DNA of 64,000 nt from Legionella rubrilucens (GTDB taxonomy: Bacteria; Pseudomonadota; Gammaproteobacteria; Legionellales; Legionellaceae), in assembly GCF_001468125.1 (NCBI RefSeq), contig NZ_LNYT01000007.1:173125-237124 (forward strand). The letters are read 5' to 3'. This document shows positions 31,792-40,880 of the stretch, piece by piece; position 1 is the stretch's first letter; every line of letters begins with the position of its first letter. Made by a program: the position numbers and the translations under genes. A model generated the notes under the pieces. It worked only from the letters and a program-made list of their open reading frames with translations, made no database searches and was not told where the DNA came from.

Positions 31792-32394
31792 TTAGAAAGT
31801 AATAATGCGGTGCTGCAGCAAGGCCTCTATCAAGGGTTGAAGAGGCAAACCCATGATGGTGCTGTCGCTGCCTCTGACGTCACTGAATAACCATTTACCC
31901 AGGCCTTCGTAATGATACGCTCCGCAGCTTTGATAGGGTTGGTCTGAAAGCAGGTACGCTTCGATGGTACGATCACTTAAGTTGCGCATGGTCAAAAAGG
32001 CAATATCCTGAGCCGCCCAGACAATTTGTCCTTCTTTGGCAAGGCAACAGGCAGAAATTTGTTGGTGCGTTTTGCCTCTTAACCGGCGCAATTGCGTGAC
32101 AGCCGTCTCATGATTCTCCGGCTTGTCAAACGATTTGTCCTTAAGGACGCAAAGCTGATCGGCGCCAATGACAAAATGTTCTGGATGATCTTCGCTGACC
32201 ATGAGGGCTTTGCTGGCAGCCAGCGTCGCTGCCAGTTCGCTATGCGACGACTGCGAGGATAACTTTTTGATTTGCTCTTCGTTGCAATGCGATGGAATAA
32301 CAGCAAATTGCAATCCAAGCGATTGAAGCAATTGTTGCCGGGACATTGAAGACGATGCCAGGATTAAAGGTTGTTGTGTCAGCAATTCAGACAT
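31792..32394 (-). CDS. Maf-family nucleotide pyrophosphatase (YceF-like)
   Basis: 200 residues from ATG 32394. Maf motifs: LILASSSMSRQQLL near the start, ADQLCVL in the middle and a final MGLPLQPL. The CVL and GAYHYEGLG context resembles the YceF branch (7-methyl-GTP pyrophosphatase) more than YhdE. Such enzymes remove modified nucleotides. Its start overlaps the end of the ZIP gene by eight bases, so the two are translationally coupled. Confidence 0.9.
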   Translation of the reverse strand: MSELLTQQPLILASSSMSRQQLLQSLGLQFAVIPSHCNEEQIKKLSSQSSHSELAATLAASKALMVSEDHPEHFVIGADQLCVLKDKSFDKPENHETAVTQLRRLRGKTHQQISACCLAKEGQIVWAAQDIAFLTMRNLSDRTIEAYLLSDQPYQSCGAYHYEGLGKWLFSDVRGSDSTIMGLPLQPLIEALLQHRIITF

Positions 32395-33142
32395 AGGCAG
32401 CCACCGAAGCCATGAGTAAAAATCCAATAATTACGAAGCTGAAATCGCGTAAATTGCAGCATCGCTCCACCATAACGCATTTTTCAAGGCCATGCAGAGT
32501 ACCCAGATAGAGAAACGTGCCGGCCGAGGCGGCAATCAGTATGGGATCAATCAGGGAGTTGGTTTCAACCCCATGGCCAAAGTACCAGCCAAAAAAAATA
32601 CCCACAGGCGTCATTAAACTAAAACTTAAAAAGAATAACAGACTTTTGTTAAATGCCAGCGAGCTTTTATTCAATTGCACGGCAATGGCGAAACTCTCTG
32701 CCCATTTATGGGTAATGATAGCCAAAAACAGCATAATCACGAAAGAATTATTGTGATTTAATCCTAAAGCGGCACCCAGCATGAGGGAATGAATGGATAA
32801 CATGGCCCAGGCCAGAATAGCAAACGCGGGGTGATTGCTGTGATGGTGTTGATACAATTCTTTGCCCAGATGTTCAAACCACAGAAAAAACAGAAACACA
32901 AGGCCGGCAATGATGTAGGCGAAGGGGTAATCATAACCCATGGTATGGAACAGTAAATTGGCTTCCGGCAGCATGTGCATTAACGCGGCTCCCAGAAAAA
33001 TACCGGTGGCCAGGGTCTCGCCAATGGGAAAATCAATGTGATCCTCCTGACTTTTCCGTTTGAAGGGAAGCCATCCGGCCAGCAGAATAACGACAAAGAT
33101 TATCAGAGCAAAAATCAGCTTTAACGTAGTGCCTGCATCCAT
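32387..33142 (-). CDS. ZIP-family metal transporter
   Basis: 251 residues with about eight membrane segments. Metal-site helices are visible: GIFLGAALMHMLPEA and ITHKWAESFAIAVQL (His and Glu of the binuclear site), and a His cluster YQHHHSNH in the loop. ZIP proteins bring zinc or other divalent metals into the cytoplasm. It lies in the minus-strand run CDF-hprA-ZIP-maf, so an exporter-type and an importer-type metal carrier share one cluster. Confidence 0.88.
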   Translation of the reverse strand: MDAGTTLKLIFALIIFVVILLAGWLPFKRKSQEDHIDFPIGETLATGIFLGAALMHMLPEANLLFHTMGYDYPFAYIIAGLVFLFFLWFEHLGKELYQHHHSNHPAFAILAWAMLSIHSLMLGAALGLNHNNSFVIMLFLAIITHKWAESFAIAVQLNKSSLAFNKSLLFFLSFSLMTPVGIFFGWYFGHGVETNSLIDPILIAASAGTFLYLGTLHGLEKCVMVERCCNLRDFSFVIIGFLLMASVAAYV

Positions 33143-33166
33143 TGTAATACCATTCCTCTACTGGAC

Positions 33167-34120
33167 TTAAACCACATTGACGGGTTTTTGATTAAGGAAA
33201 TGAATAATATTTTCACAGACAGTATTTAGCAAGCGTTTTCTTGCTGCAAGGCTCGCCCAGGCGATGTGGGGCGTAATCAGGCAATTGGGAAGTTCCGTCA
33301 GTGGATTGTTGGCTTCCGGTGGCTCCCGGGTCAACACATCAAGGCAGGCCGCTGCTAAATGATTCTGCTTCAGGGCAAACGCCAGAGCCTGTTCATCGAT
33401 TAAGCCGCCGCGGCCGGTATTGATAAGCAGGCTGCCGGTTTTCATTTTGCGCAAGGACTCGTGGTTAATGACATGGCGTGTTGTCGCCGTTAAGGGGCAA
33501 TGCAGGCTTAAGACGTCGCTTTGATGAAGCAGGTCGTCAAAACTTACCCAACGGACGGTGTCATCAGTAAAGGGGGAGGGTTTATGGGCGATAACCTGCA
33601 TACCAAAGGCCTGAGCCATCTGGGCAAGGCGTTGAGCTACCTTGCCAAAGCCCAGGGTACCCAGTGTCATTCCCGCCAATTCGGTAACCGGTTGAAGCCA
33701 GTAGGCAAAATAAGGTTGTTGCTGCCATTCCCCACGGGCGACGGATTGCGCGTGCATTTCGACGCGATTGGTATAGGCGAGCAGTAGCGCCATGACATGT
33801 TGTGCCACGCTGTCAGTACTGTAATCGGGAACATTGGTGACGACAATGCCGCGTTTTTTGGCCGCGGCCACATCAATGTTATCGACTCCGGTTGCGGTTT
33901 CACCGATATAACGCAGGTGCGGCAGGCGTTCGAAATGCCAGTCATTCAGCCTGACTTTGTTGGTGATGATCATCGTTGCATCCCGGGCGCGTTCAATCAT
34001 TTCATCCTCTGCGGTTGTGTCATACACAGTCAGATTGCCAAGCGGGAGTAACTGGTTAAAATTCAACCCATCGTTAATTAAAGGTTTCGCGTCAAGAATG
34101 ACAATTTCAGGCCGATTCAT
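33167..34120 (-). CDS. D-2-hydroxyacid dehydrogenase (glycerate dehydrogenase-like)
   Basis: 317 residues from ATG 34120, which has GAGG upstream inside the CDF gene. NAD-binding loop GTLGFGKVAQRLA, then INTGRGGLIDE (catalytic Arg region), LDVLTREPPE (Glu) and LITPHIAWAS (His): the full R-E-H set of the family. Length and the TATGVDNIDVAAA segment fit hydroxypyruvate/glycerate dehydrogenases (HprA). It overlaps the CDF gene by 14 bases. The exact substrate is not provable here. Confidence 0.88.
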   Translation of the reverse strand: MNRPEIVILDAKPLINDGLNFNQLLPLGNLTVYDTTAEDEMIERARDATMIITNKVRLNDWHFERLPHLRYIGETATGVDNIDVAAAKKRGIVVTNVPDYSTDSVAQHVMALLLAYTNRVEMHAQSVARGEWQQQPYFAYWLQPVTELAGMTLGTLGFGKVAQRLAQMAQAFGMQVIAHKPSPFTDDTVRWVSFDDLLHQSDVLSLHCPLTATTRHVINHESLRKMKTGSLLINTGRGGLIDEQALAFALKQNHLAAACLDVLTREPPEANNPLTELPNCLITPHIAWASLAARKRLLNTVCENIIHFLNQKPVNVV

Positions 34121-35252
34121 AGGCAATGACCTCGTGATAGCGCAATACTCTGATTTCTTTTATTTCGGGATGGCTGGTCAATGCGGCTCGCAGGGTGTCT
34201 GAAAGCGCGGATTGGTCAATAGCCGGTTTATCGGCCATCAAGTCAATGATCAGGCGGCCGTCCAAATAATGAAGCGTCCATTCTTTAATGCCCGGATACG
34301 CTTTTTGCCAGGGTTTAAGGAGTTCGTTTTCCAGTTGCCGGCGGTTACGCAGATGCAAGGAGGGGCAGGAGACTTCATCGTCCTCCGGATCAATGTGCAC
34401 GGTGACATCCTTTACGCGGGGTAATTGTTTCATTAAGGCATGATGCACGTGCTGGGCAATATAATGGCCTTCGGATACGGAAATAAAAGGGTCAACCAGT
34501 ACATGTACGTCAATGAATATGTCACCCCCCATCAGGCGGCTGCGTAGCTGGTGGATTTTTTTAACCCCATTCACCTGCTGAATATTCTTTTCAATTTTAG
34601 CGAGCATTTCCGTATCGACTGCAGTGTCAACCAGCTCCTTGACGCTGTTCCAGCCATAGGCGATGCCCATTTTAATGATCATAAGGCCTACGATAATCGC
34701 CGCCACAGCATCGAGGTAGGTCAATCCCCAGAGACTGCCAATTAAGCCCAGCGCCACGACAACCGATGAGGCCGCATCGGAACGATGATGCCAGGCATTG
34801 GCGATAATCAGGGGCGATTCAATCAATTTGCCAATATGACGGGTGTAGTGAAAAAGTAATTCATTGGCAACAATGGAGAACAGCGCGATGACTAAGGCAA
34901 TCTTTCCCGGAATGGCTTTATCGGGATACATCAACTCATTGAAAGCGTCCCAGGCAATGCCGGCGCCAGCAAGAACCAGAAGCAGGGCTAATAAGAGTGT
35001 TGCCGCTGTCTCAATTCGTTGATGGCCATAGGGATGGGTCGTATCAGCCCCAAGACTGCCGTATTTGGAGGCAAAAAGCACCATTATGTCGGTGATTAAA
35101 TCGGACAGGGAATGAATCCCGTCCGCCGTTAAGGCATGCGAGTGAAAAAGTGCGCCGCCAACCAGCTTGATTATGCCAAGCAGGGCATTGATTAATGCGC
35201 CAATCAGCGTTACCCGTTTAGCCTGCCAGTAACGGTCATAGTTGAGCATCAT
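34107..35252 (-). CDS. Cation diffusion facilitator (CDF) metal exporter
   Basis: 381 residues. Membrane helices carry the metal-site motifs ADGIHSLSDLITD and WHHRSDAASSVVV (HxxxD pairs), followed by two cytoplasmic regions: the usual ferredoxin-like domain (HVLVDPFISVSEGHYIAQHV) and an extra ~90-residue tail, longer than FieF (~300). An AGAAGGAAGC ribosome site precedes ATG 35252. It should export zinc, iron or manganese by proton exchange. First gene of the CDF-hprA-ZIP-maf run; the DnaA-box region lies upstream. Confidence 0.92.
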   Translation of the reverse strand: MMLNYDRYWQAKRVTLIGALINALLGIIKLVGGALFHSHALTADGIHSLSDLITDIMVLFASKYGSLGADTTHPYGHQRIETAATLLLALLLVLAGAGIAWDAFNELMYPDKAIPGKIALVIALFSIVANELLFHYTRHIGKLIESPLIIANAWHHRSDAASSVVVALGLIGSLWGLTYLDAVAAIIVGLMIIKMGIAYGWNSVKELVDTAVDTEMLAKIEKNIQQVNGVKKIHQLRSRLMGGDIFIDVHVLVDPFISVSEGHYIAQHVHHALMKQLPRVKDVTVHIDPEDDEVSCPSLHLRNRRQLENELLKPWQKAYPGIKEWTLHYLDGRLIIDLMADKPAIDQSALSDTLRAALTSHPEIKEIRVLRYHEVIAYESA

Positions 35253-35350
35253 GCTTCCTTCTGCTGCAAACGGAGATTCTGATTGATACTATCTTAAGCA
35301 TTCGCTCAATGCAGTTGATTATCAAGGTCTTCGACATCCTGTACACAGGA

Positions 35351-35359
35351 TTATCCACA
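35351..35359 (+). promoter_or_regulatory. DnaA box (TTATCCACA)
   Basis: Perfect match to the strong E. coli DnaA box consensus. Confidence 0.75.
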
Positions 35360-35364
35360 GATTT

Positions 35365-35373
35365 TGTGGATAA
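35365..35373 (-). promoter_or_regulatory. DnaA box (TTATCCACA, minus strand)
   Basis: Perfect 9-mer in inverted orientation five bases after the first box, forming a head-to-head pair. Confidence 0.75.
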
Positions 35374-35482
35374 AAATAATGGGTGTCTGGAGTCAAAAAA
35401 AGCCTGAACGCCTTGCCCAGTCTGAACCACGGGGGCAATAGTCAAAGAGTAACCTAGAACGTTGTAAAAAGAGGCAGTAGAG

Positions 35483-35491
35483 TTATCCACA
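35483..35491 (+). promoter_or_regulatory. DnaA box (TTATCCACA)
   Basis: Third perfect 9-mer, 109 bases after the pair and about 30 bases before the AT-rich tract. Confidence 0.75.
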
Positions 35492-35654
35492 GGGATTTGT
35501 ATTCAGGTGGGGCATAGCATCAGCTATATTAAACAAAGAAAAAATGAAAAAACAGTCTTGACTCGCTTTTTTTTAAAATTTTTTAGAAGACTGGAATTAC
35601 GGTATGATTTGCACCGCTCAGGCCAACGCCTGTTAATAAATACCAAGGAGAGAC

Positions 35655-36296
35655 ATGAAATCGGATATTGATATGATTCATCAACTGAACGTCGATGCCC
35701 TTAAGAAGGCAATCACAACCCTTGAAACGGTGACTTATGAGGCCGTTTCCGAACACCTTCCCAAGCTGTTGCAGGAGGGAGAATTGAAATTTGAGCATTC
35801 TATTTATATGCCCGCTCAACCCGAGGTCCTGGATGCACATGGCATTGGCCGGTACATGCTTTACGATCATCCAGATCGTGATAATCCTTTTTCCATCTGG
35901 CTGTTTGCGCTTGCGCCGCGCCAGAAAACGACCATCCATGATCATCGTTATCGGGGCACGGTGACAGTTCTCAACGAGGTGTCTGAAAAATATTATGAGC
36001 CGAGCGGTAAGAAAACAGCCAGGCTGACAGGGCGCAGTGATCGCTTTCGTTTTCATACCAATCACGATGAATTAAGTGACCGCTTTGTCCATCAACTGAA
36101 ACGTCGAAAAGCATTGGGCGAAGGCATTAGTTGTACCTTGCATATTTATGAAATGCCGGCGTACAAGATCACTATGGATGGCGAGAAAAACGATAACCGA
36201 AACTTAAAGCGTATTTATGGCAAGGAAAAAACACCTAAAAGCACGCATCCGCCTTATGTGGAAGAACACGTTGAAGCACAACGCTTTGCACCCTGA
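35655..36296 (+). CDS. Cysteine dioxygenase-like cupin protein
   Basis: 213 residues. The cupin metal motif IHDHRYRGTVTVLNE (HxH...E) and a later His fit the cysteine dioxygenase type I fold, which oxidises thiols with non-heme iron. LFALAPRQKTTIHDH matches the strand before the metal site. The start has a strong AAGGAGAG site. The substrate could be cysteine or another thiol. The stop lies three bases from the convergent recG stop. The upstream region contains the DnaA boxes. Confidence 0.75.
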   Translation: MKSDIDMIHQLNVDALKKAITTLETVTYEAVSEHLPKLLQEGELKFEHSIYMPAQPEVLDAHGIGRYMLYDHPDRDNPFSIWLFALAPRQKTTIHDHRYRGTVTVLNEVSEKYYEPSGKKTARLTGRSDRFRFHTNHDELSDRFVHQLKRRKALGEGISCTLHIYEMPAYKITMDGEKNDNRNLKRIYGKEKTPKSTHPPYVEEHVEAQRFAP

Positions 36297-36299
36297 GAC

Positions 36300-38390
36300 T
36301 TATCCCTGCAAAAACTGTTCAAACTCACCCAACCAGCGGCGAGCCACGGTTCGTGCTGTTTGGGGAGATTGAGCGACCAATTCTTTAGCGGCCTCAGCGA
36401 TCAGGGGCAACATGATTTTATCGCGGCAGAGATTAGCCAGTTTAAACACCTGATAACCGGCTTGGCGAGCGCCTAATATCTCGCCGCCGCCACGCAATTC
36501 CAGATCTTTTTCCGCGATGAGAAAGCCATCCGTGGATGCCCGCATAATCCGTAAACGTTCCGAACCCGTTGTTGAAAGCGGTGATTGATAAAGCAGCAGA
36601 CAATGCGACTGGGTGCTGCCGCGTCCCACGCGGCCGCGTAATTGATGCAGTTGCGACAATCCGAGACGCTCTGCATTTTCAATGATCATCAAGCTGGCAT
36701 TCGGGACATCAACCCCCACTTCAATGACGGTGGTGGCAACCAGCAGGTCAAGTTCGCCCTGTTTAAATGCCGCCATGGTGGCTTCTTTTTCAACCGGTTT
36801 CATGCGGCCATGGACCAGACCCACGCGCACGCCAGGTAATTGTTCCTGAAGAATCTTCGCGGTTTCTGTGGCAGCCATGCATTGTAATTTTTCCGATTCT
36901 TCAATCAGCGTGCATACCCAGTAAGCCTGACGGCCTTCGGCAATAGCGGACGCCAGCCGAGCAATCACAGCCTCGCGCTTATCCTGACTAATGACTGCCG
37001 TCGTCACCGGAGTACGTCCCGGGGGCAGTTCATCAATGACCGACAAATCAAGGTGAGCGAACTGAGTCATGGCCAATGTTCTTGGTATGGGCGTGGCTGT
37101 CATCAACAGTTGATGAGGAATAAGGTTTTGCTGTTGCCCTTTTTGCTGCAATAACAACCGTTGCTCCACCCCAAAGCGATGCTGCTCGTCAATGATCACC
37201 AAGCCTAAGCGGGCAAAGGCCACTTCCTCTTGAAAGAGCGCGTGAGTGCCAATGACAATACCGCATTGATGCTGCGCCAGTTGGGCCAGGGCCTCGCGGC
37301 GCTGGCTGCTTTTCATACTTCCGGTTAACTGCACGCAGGCAATGTCCAGGGGCGCAAACCAGGTGCGCAGCGTATTGGCGTGCTGTTCACTTAAAAGCTC
37401 CGTCGGTGCCATAAAAGCCACTTGATAACCGGCATCGATGGCAGCAAGCGCTGCCAGGGCCGCGACAATGGTCTTACCCGAGCCGACATCGCCCTGAACC
37501 AAACGAAGCATGGGGCGCGGTTGTCTTAAATCGGTTTGAATTTCGCCCATGACCCGCCATTGCGCCTGGGTCAGGGTAAACGGTAATGTGTTGAGGAACT
37601 GCTGCACCCGTCCCTCGCCTGCGGTAATGACCGGAGCGGTCAGGGTGCTGCGATGAAGTCTCGCAAACTGCATGCTGACGCGTTGGGCCAGGAGTTCATC
37701 AAAAATCAGACGCTTCAATGCGGGATGCGACCCGTCCTGCAGCGTTTCAAGCGAAATGTCCGGCGGGGGGCAGTGCAGCAGGGGCATGGCCTTATCAAAA
37801 GGGGGAAGCTGATAGCGGGCTAACTCGTCATCCGACATCCACTCCAGCGCTTTTAATTCGTCCTCACAGGCCAGCAGTGCGGTCTCGGCCAATTGACGCA
37901 GACGCGATTGACTTAAACCCTGGGTGGCAGGATAAATGGGCGTTAAATGCTCCTCAACAGTAAAGTCATCCTCGCTTTTAAGCAGTTGGTACTCCGGGTG
38001 AATCATTTCATATTGATTGCCAAACACGCGAATCTCACCAAAGGCGCGAAGCCATGGGCTTTCATTCAAGGCTTTCACCTGTTGTTTATTGAAATGAAAA
38101 AAACGCAGACGCAACAAGCCGGTTTTATCTTCAACATAACAATACAGCATCATTTTTTTGCCGTATTTGATTTCTGTTTTACAAACTCGCCCGGCTATGA
38201 CACAGTAATCATTGACGCGCACATCCTGAATTGGCGTAATACGCGTTCTATCCTGATAACGAAAAGGCAAATGAAAAAGCAAATCGGCGACGGTATGGAT
38301 ACCGCAGCGCGCCAGTTTGGCGGCCAGGGCAGGCCCTATGCCGGCTAGGGTTTGGCAGGATTGTGCGAGCAAACTTTGATTCGTCATCAT
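36300..38390 (-). CDS. recG: ATP-dependent DNA helicase RecG
   Basis: 696 residues, standard. N-terminal wedge/OB domain (GIGPALAAKLARCGI, DLLFHLPFRYQDRT), helicase Walker A GDVGSGKT, DEQHRFG (DEAH-type box), TATPIPRT (motif III) and RGRVGRG (motif VI), then the QVFKLANL-type C-terminus. It rescues stalled forks and processes Holliday junctions. The start is ATG 38390 or 38387; neither has a clear ribosome site. Confidence 0.97.
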   Translation of the reverse strand: MMTNQSLLAQSCQTLAGIGPALAAKLARCGIHTVADLLFHLPFRYQDRTRITPIQDVRVNDYCVIAGRVCKTEIKYGKKMMLYCYVEDKTGLLRLRFFHFNKQQVKALNESPWLRAFGEIRVFGNQYEMIHPEYQLLKSEDDFTVEEHLTPIYPATQGLSQSRLRQLAETALLACEDELKALEWMSDDELARYQLPPFDKAMPLLHCPPPDISLETLQDGSHPALKRLIFDELLAQRVSMQFARLHRSTLTAPVITAGEGRVQQFLNTLPFTLTQAQWRVMGEIQTDLRQPRPMLRLVQGDVGSGKTIVAALAALAAIDAGYQVAFMAPTELLSEQHANTLRTWFAPLDIACVQLTGSMKSSQRREALAQLAQHQCGIVIGTHALFQEEVAFARLGLVIIDEQHRFGVEQRLLLQQKGQQQNLIPHQLLMTATPIPRTLAMTQFAHLDLSVIDELPPGRTPVTTAVISQDKREAVIARLASAIAEGRQAYWVCTLIEESEKLQCMAATETAKILQEQLPGVRVGLVHGRMKPVEKEATMAAFKQGELDLLVATTVIEVGVDVPNASLMIIENAERLGLSQLHQLRGRVGRGSTQSHCLLLYQSPLSTTGSERLRIMRASTDGFLIAEKDLELRGGGEILGARQAGYQVFKLANLCRDKIMLPLIAEAAKELVAQSPQTARTVARRWLGEFEQFLQG

Positions 38391-38453
38391 AAGGACAAAT
38401 CATAACAGGAATGGACCCAGGGAGTGTAGCTTTTTTGGTGAGGAGCTCAAGCG

Positions 38454-39509
38454 ATGAACCGCGCAATTACGTTTGCTGCCATACTTGTTTCAGTCTGGAT
38501 TGTTGGCTACCTGCTTATTGTCGGGCGCAGTCTCCTTATTCCGTTGGTGATTGCCATTTTTATCTGGCATCTGCTGAATACGGTCAATAATTTTATTCAG
38601 AATGCACGCCCCTGGCGCGGCCGCTGCCCGGGCTGGCTAAGCCGGATTTTATCCATTCTGGTGGTGGTGCTGCTCGGCAAGATCCTCATCGATATTATTA
38701 CCAATAATGTTAACGATGTGATCGAAGCCTCGTCGCGCTACCAGGACAACCTGCAGAATATCTTTAGAAGAATTGATCAGCAGTTCAATGTCAAAATGAT
38801 GGCCAATCTGGATGCGTTCATTAAAGGGATCAGTGTGCAGGGTTTTTTAGTGAATGTTTACGGTGTTTTCAGTACCCTGATGGGCTCAGCCGTACTGATT
38901 GCCCTTTATATCGCGTTTTTATTTGTCGAACAGCATTATTTTAATCAAAAACTGGCTGCTATCCTGTCGCAGAATAACCATCGCGAGCTGGTAAATAATA
39001 TTATTTCCCACATTGTGAAAGACACGCAAACTTATCTGGGATTAAAAACCCTGCTCAGTATTATCACCGCCGTTGCCAGTTGGGTTATTATGAAGCTGGT
39101 GGGGCTTGATTTTGCTGAGTTCTGGGCTTTGCTTATTTTTTTCCTTAATTTCATCCCCAACATTGGCGCCATCATCGCGACAGCCTTTCCGGCACTCCTG
39201 GCCCTCATTCAATTCGACAGCTGGCTGCCGTTCGTTATCATTACATCAGGAATAGTCACCATTCAATTCATCATCGGTAATCTTGTTGAACCCCGGTTTT
39301 TGAGTAAATCGCTGAACTTAAGTCCTTTGGTTATCCTCTTTGCCTTAGCGCTCTGGGGCGCCATCTGGGGCATTCTCGGCATGTTTCTCTCCGTGCCCAT
39401 TACGGTGATGATGATGATTATTTTTGCTCATTTTGAAACCACAAGGCCTCTGGCTGTCATGCTGTCCCAGGATGGGTATATTCAGAAAGCCTACGCCAAA
39501 CTGGCTTAA
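38454..39509 (+). CDS. AI-2E-family (PerM-like) membrane transporter
   Basis: 351 residues, about seven to eight membrane helices with the long central hydrophilic segment of this family (~80-150) and the conserved end LALWGAIWGILGMFLSVPI. Members export autoinducers, ions or small molecules; substrate is unknown here. Divergent from recG with a 63-bp gap; AGGAG precedes the ATG. Confidence 0.85.
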   Translation: MNRAITFAAILVSVWIVGYLLIVGRSLLIPLVIAIFIWHLLNTVNNFIQNARPWRGRCPGWLSRILSILVVVLLGKILIDIITNNVNDVIEASSRYQDNLQNIFRRIDQQFNVKMMANLDAFIKGISVQGFLVNVYGVFSTLMGSAVLIALYIAFLFVEQHYFNQKLAAILSQNNHRELVNNIISHIVKDTQTYLGLKTLLSIITAVASWVIMKLVGLDFAEFWALLIFFLNFIPNIGAIIATAFPALLALIQFDSWLPFVIITSGIVTIQFIIGNLVEPRFLSKSLNLSPLVILFALALWGAIWGILGMFLSVPITVMMMIIFAHFETTRPLAVMLSQDGYIQKAYAKLA

Positions 39510-39516
39510 CGGTATC

Positions 39517-39581
39517 TTGAGGTGCTTCCCCTCCCTCTGGGAAGGGGGGGATGGAAGCAGGTTGAGTCGGTCAAACCTCAA
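39517..39581. repeat. Interrupted inverted repeat at a convergent gene end
   Basis: Outer arms TTGAGGT / ACCTCAA and inner arms GCTTCC / GGAAGC enclose a C-run and G-run core. It sits between the AI-2E gene and the convergent hydrolase-like gene and touches the stop of the latter. It may act as a bidirectional terminator or be a REP-like element. Confidence 0.45.
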
Positions 39582-40855
39582 TGCGGTTCACTGATGACTT
39601 CAATCCTCTCATTGGGCTGTTCTTCTATTAAATGCTGACGGTATTCAGGCAACGTGGCCACCGCTAAAAATTCATCTAAAGCACTCATGATGTTTTGTTG
39701 AAGTTTATTATGCTCCGGAAATACGGCAGTAGCCGCTTCGTGCAAATAAGGGGCCCCGGTTGTTAACCGGCTGCTCTCAACCGTTTGAGGATGGCTTTCG
39801 ATGTATTGATTTGAAGATTCAATGTACCGATTAACAAAATCATAAGCCGTCACATTGTCTGATGCGATGACTGATTTTAATTTATATAAATCCAGTTCAT
39901 GTGGATTGACATGCCCATCATTGCCGAATTTTTCGGTATCCAGGGCCATGATGGCATGTTCATCAAGCCATTGTCGGTGCGGTTCATAATCACCATACTC
40001 AGGAGCGGCGCTTTCTTCCTTCTGCTTCGCGAGTTTATGAACCTTGGTACCCATTCTGGCCTTGGGCCGGATAGTCTGATCGTTCACGCGGCTCATGTAG
40101 ACTTTATAGGGGCTAGTGGTAAGAAATAATTTATCCGGTTTGGTTTGCCAGCCGGTGTATTCCAGTAATTTTTTAACCGTGTCCTTTAGCAGGGATAACG
40201 GAGGGTACAGGTATGTAACCAGCGCGCTCATCGATTTAAAGGAGTTGCTGTTAATTCGTCGTAATTGGATGTGCAGGTGTTTTTCGAAATGAGCATTCAC
40301 TTCCTCAGCAACAGCCGCACCCATGCAGTTGCCCTGCAGTATAATGTTGTCTGGATGAATTCCTTCTCTTAAAAGCGCATTGACCTGGGCGATGCCGGCA
40401 TTAACCAAATCCTTGAACTCCACCACATGGCCTGTACTTGAATTCATTCCGGGGGGATTAAAGGCATGGATGCTGGCACCTGTGGCATGAGCCTGTAGGG
40501 CCATGTCTCTGAAATTACACTCGTAATATTCCAGGCGGCCGAAAAAATTGACAATATGCCGTCCCTCACCGGATTTTACCTTGGGGTTTTCCGGTACAAA
40601 GCGGATTGAGTCCAGCTTGCAATGGTTTTTTCTGTAATCAATACAGTCAACCCAATTTCTTTGAATCGTCAAGCCCTGAAACACGTCATGATAAGGGGCC
40701 TTGGAATTCTCACGTTGGTTAGTAAGGAAATCCTCAAACGGAGTCAACTTGCCCTTGCCATACCCTTTCTCTTTGTACCAATCTTTGTGAGTACTGGGGA
40801 ATAATGCGGTGGCAAGTAGCGTTTGAATCTTCCTTTTAAATGAAGCAGTCATCAT
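39578..40855 (-). CDS. Alpha/beta-hydrolase-like protein with Cys nucleophile, candidate effector
   Basis: 425 residues from ATG 40855. The frame also has ATG 40882, but that codon overlaps the likely -10 box, so the transcript should start after it; ATG 40852 is equally possible. The middle has a hydrolase pattern: NFFGRLEYYE, then SIHAFNPPGMNSSTG, then IILQGNCMGAAVAEEV, where a GxCxG elbow (Cys177) replaces GxSxG. This resembles Legionella SidB/SdbA-type proteins as I remember them. Possible acid and His residues are near the conserved HVNPHELDLYKL stretch. The tail is Glu-rich (IEEQPNERIEVISEPH). Transcription from a PmrA-type promoter supports an effector role. Enzyme activity is unproven. 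Confidence 0.65.
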   Translation of the reverse strand: MMTASFKRKIQTLLATALFPSTHKDWYKEKGYGKGKLTPFEDFLTNQRENSKAPYHDVFQGLTIQRNWVDCIDYRKNHCKLDSIRFVPENPKVKSGEGRHIVNFFGRLEYYECNFRDMALQAHATGASIHAFNPPGMNSSTGHVVEFKDLVNAGIAQVNALLREGIHPDNIILQGNCMGAAVAEEVNAHFEKHLHIQLRRINSNSFKSMSALVTYLYPPLSLLKDTVKKLLEYTGWQTKPDKLFLTTSPYKVYMSRVNDQTIRPKARMGTKVHKLAKQKEESAAPEYGDYEPHRQWLDEHAIMALDTEKFGNDGHVNPHELDLYKLKSVIASDNVTAYDFVNRYIESSNQYIESHPQTVESSRLTTGAPYLHEAATAVFPEHNKLQQNIMSALDEFLAVATLPEYRQHLIEEQPNERIEVISEPH

Positions 40856-40880
40856 ACATCCAAATTTGCCTGTTTCATTC

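Larger units (their letters stand above)
35253..35654. other. 402-bp intergenic region with DnaA boxes and an AT-rich tract
   Basis: Between the divergent CDF and cupin genes. It holds three perfect DnaA boxes (listed separately), an extremely AT-rich tract at ~35519-35590, and a TTGACT (35558-35563) that may serve the cupin gene. No credible gene is seen. The layout of boxes beside an AT-rich tract resembles an origin or a DnaA-titration site, but the usual origin neighbours (dnaA, dnaN, gyrB, mnmG) are absent. Confidence 0.6.
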
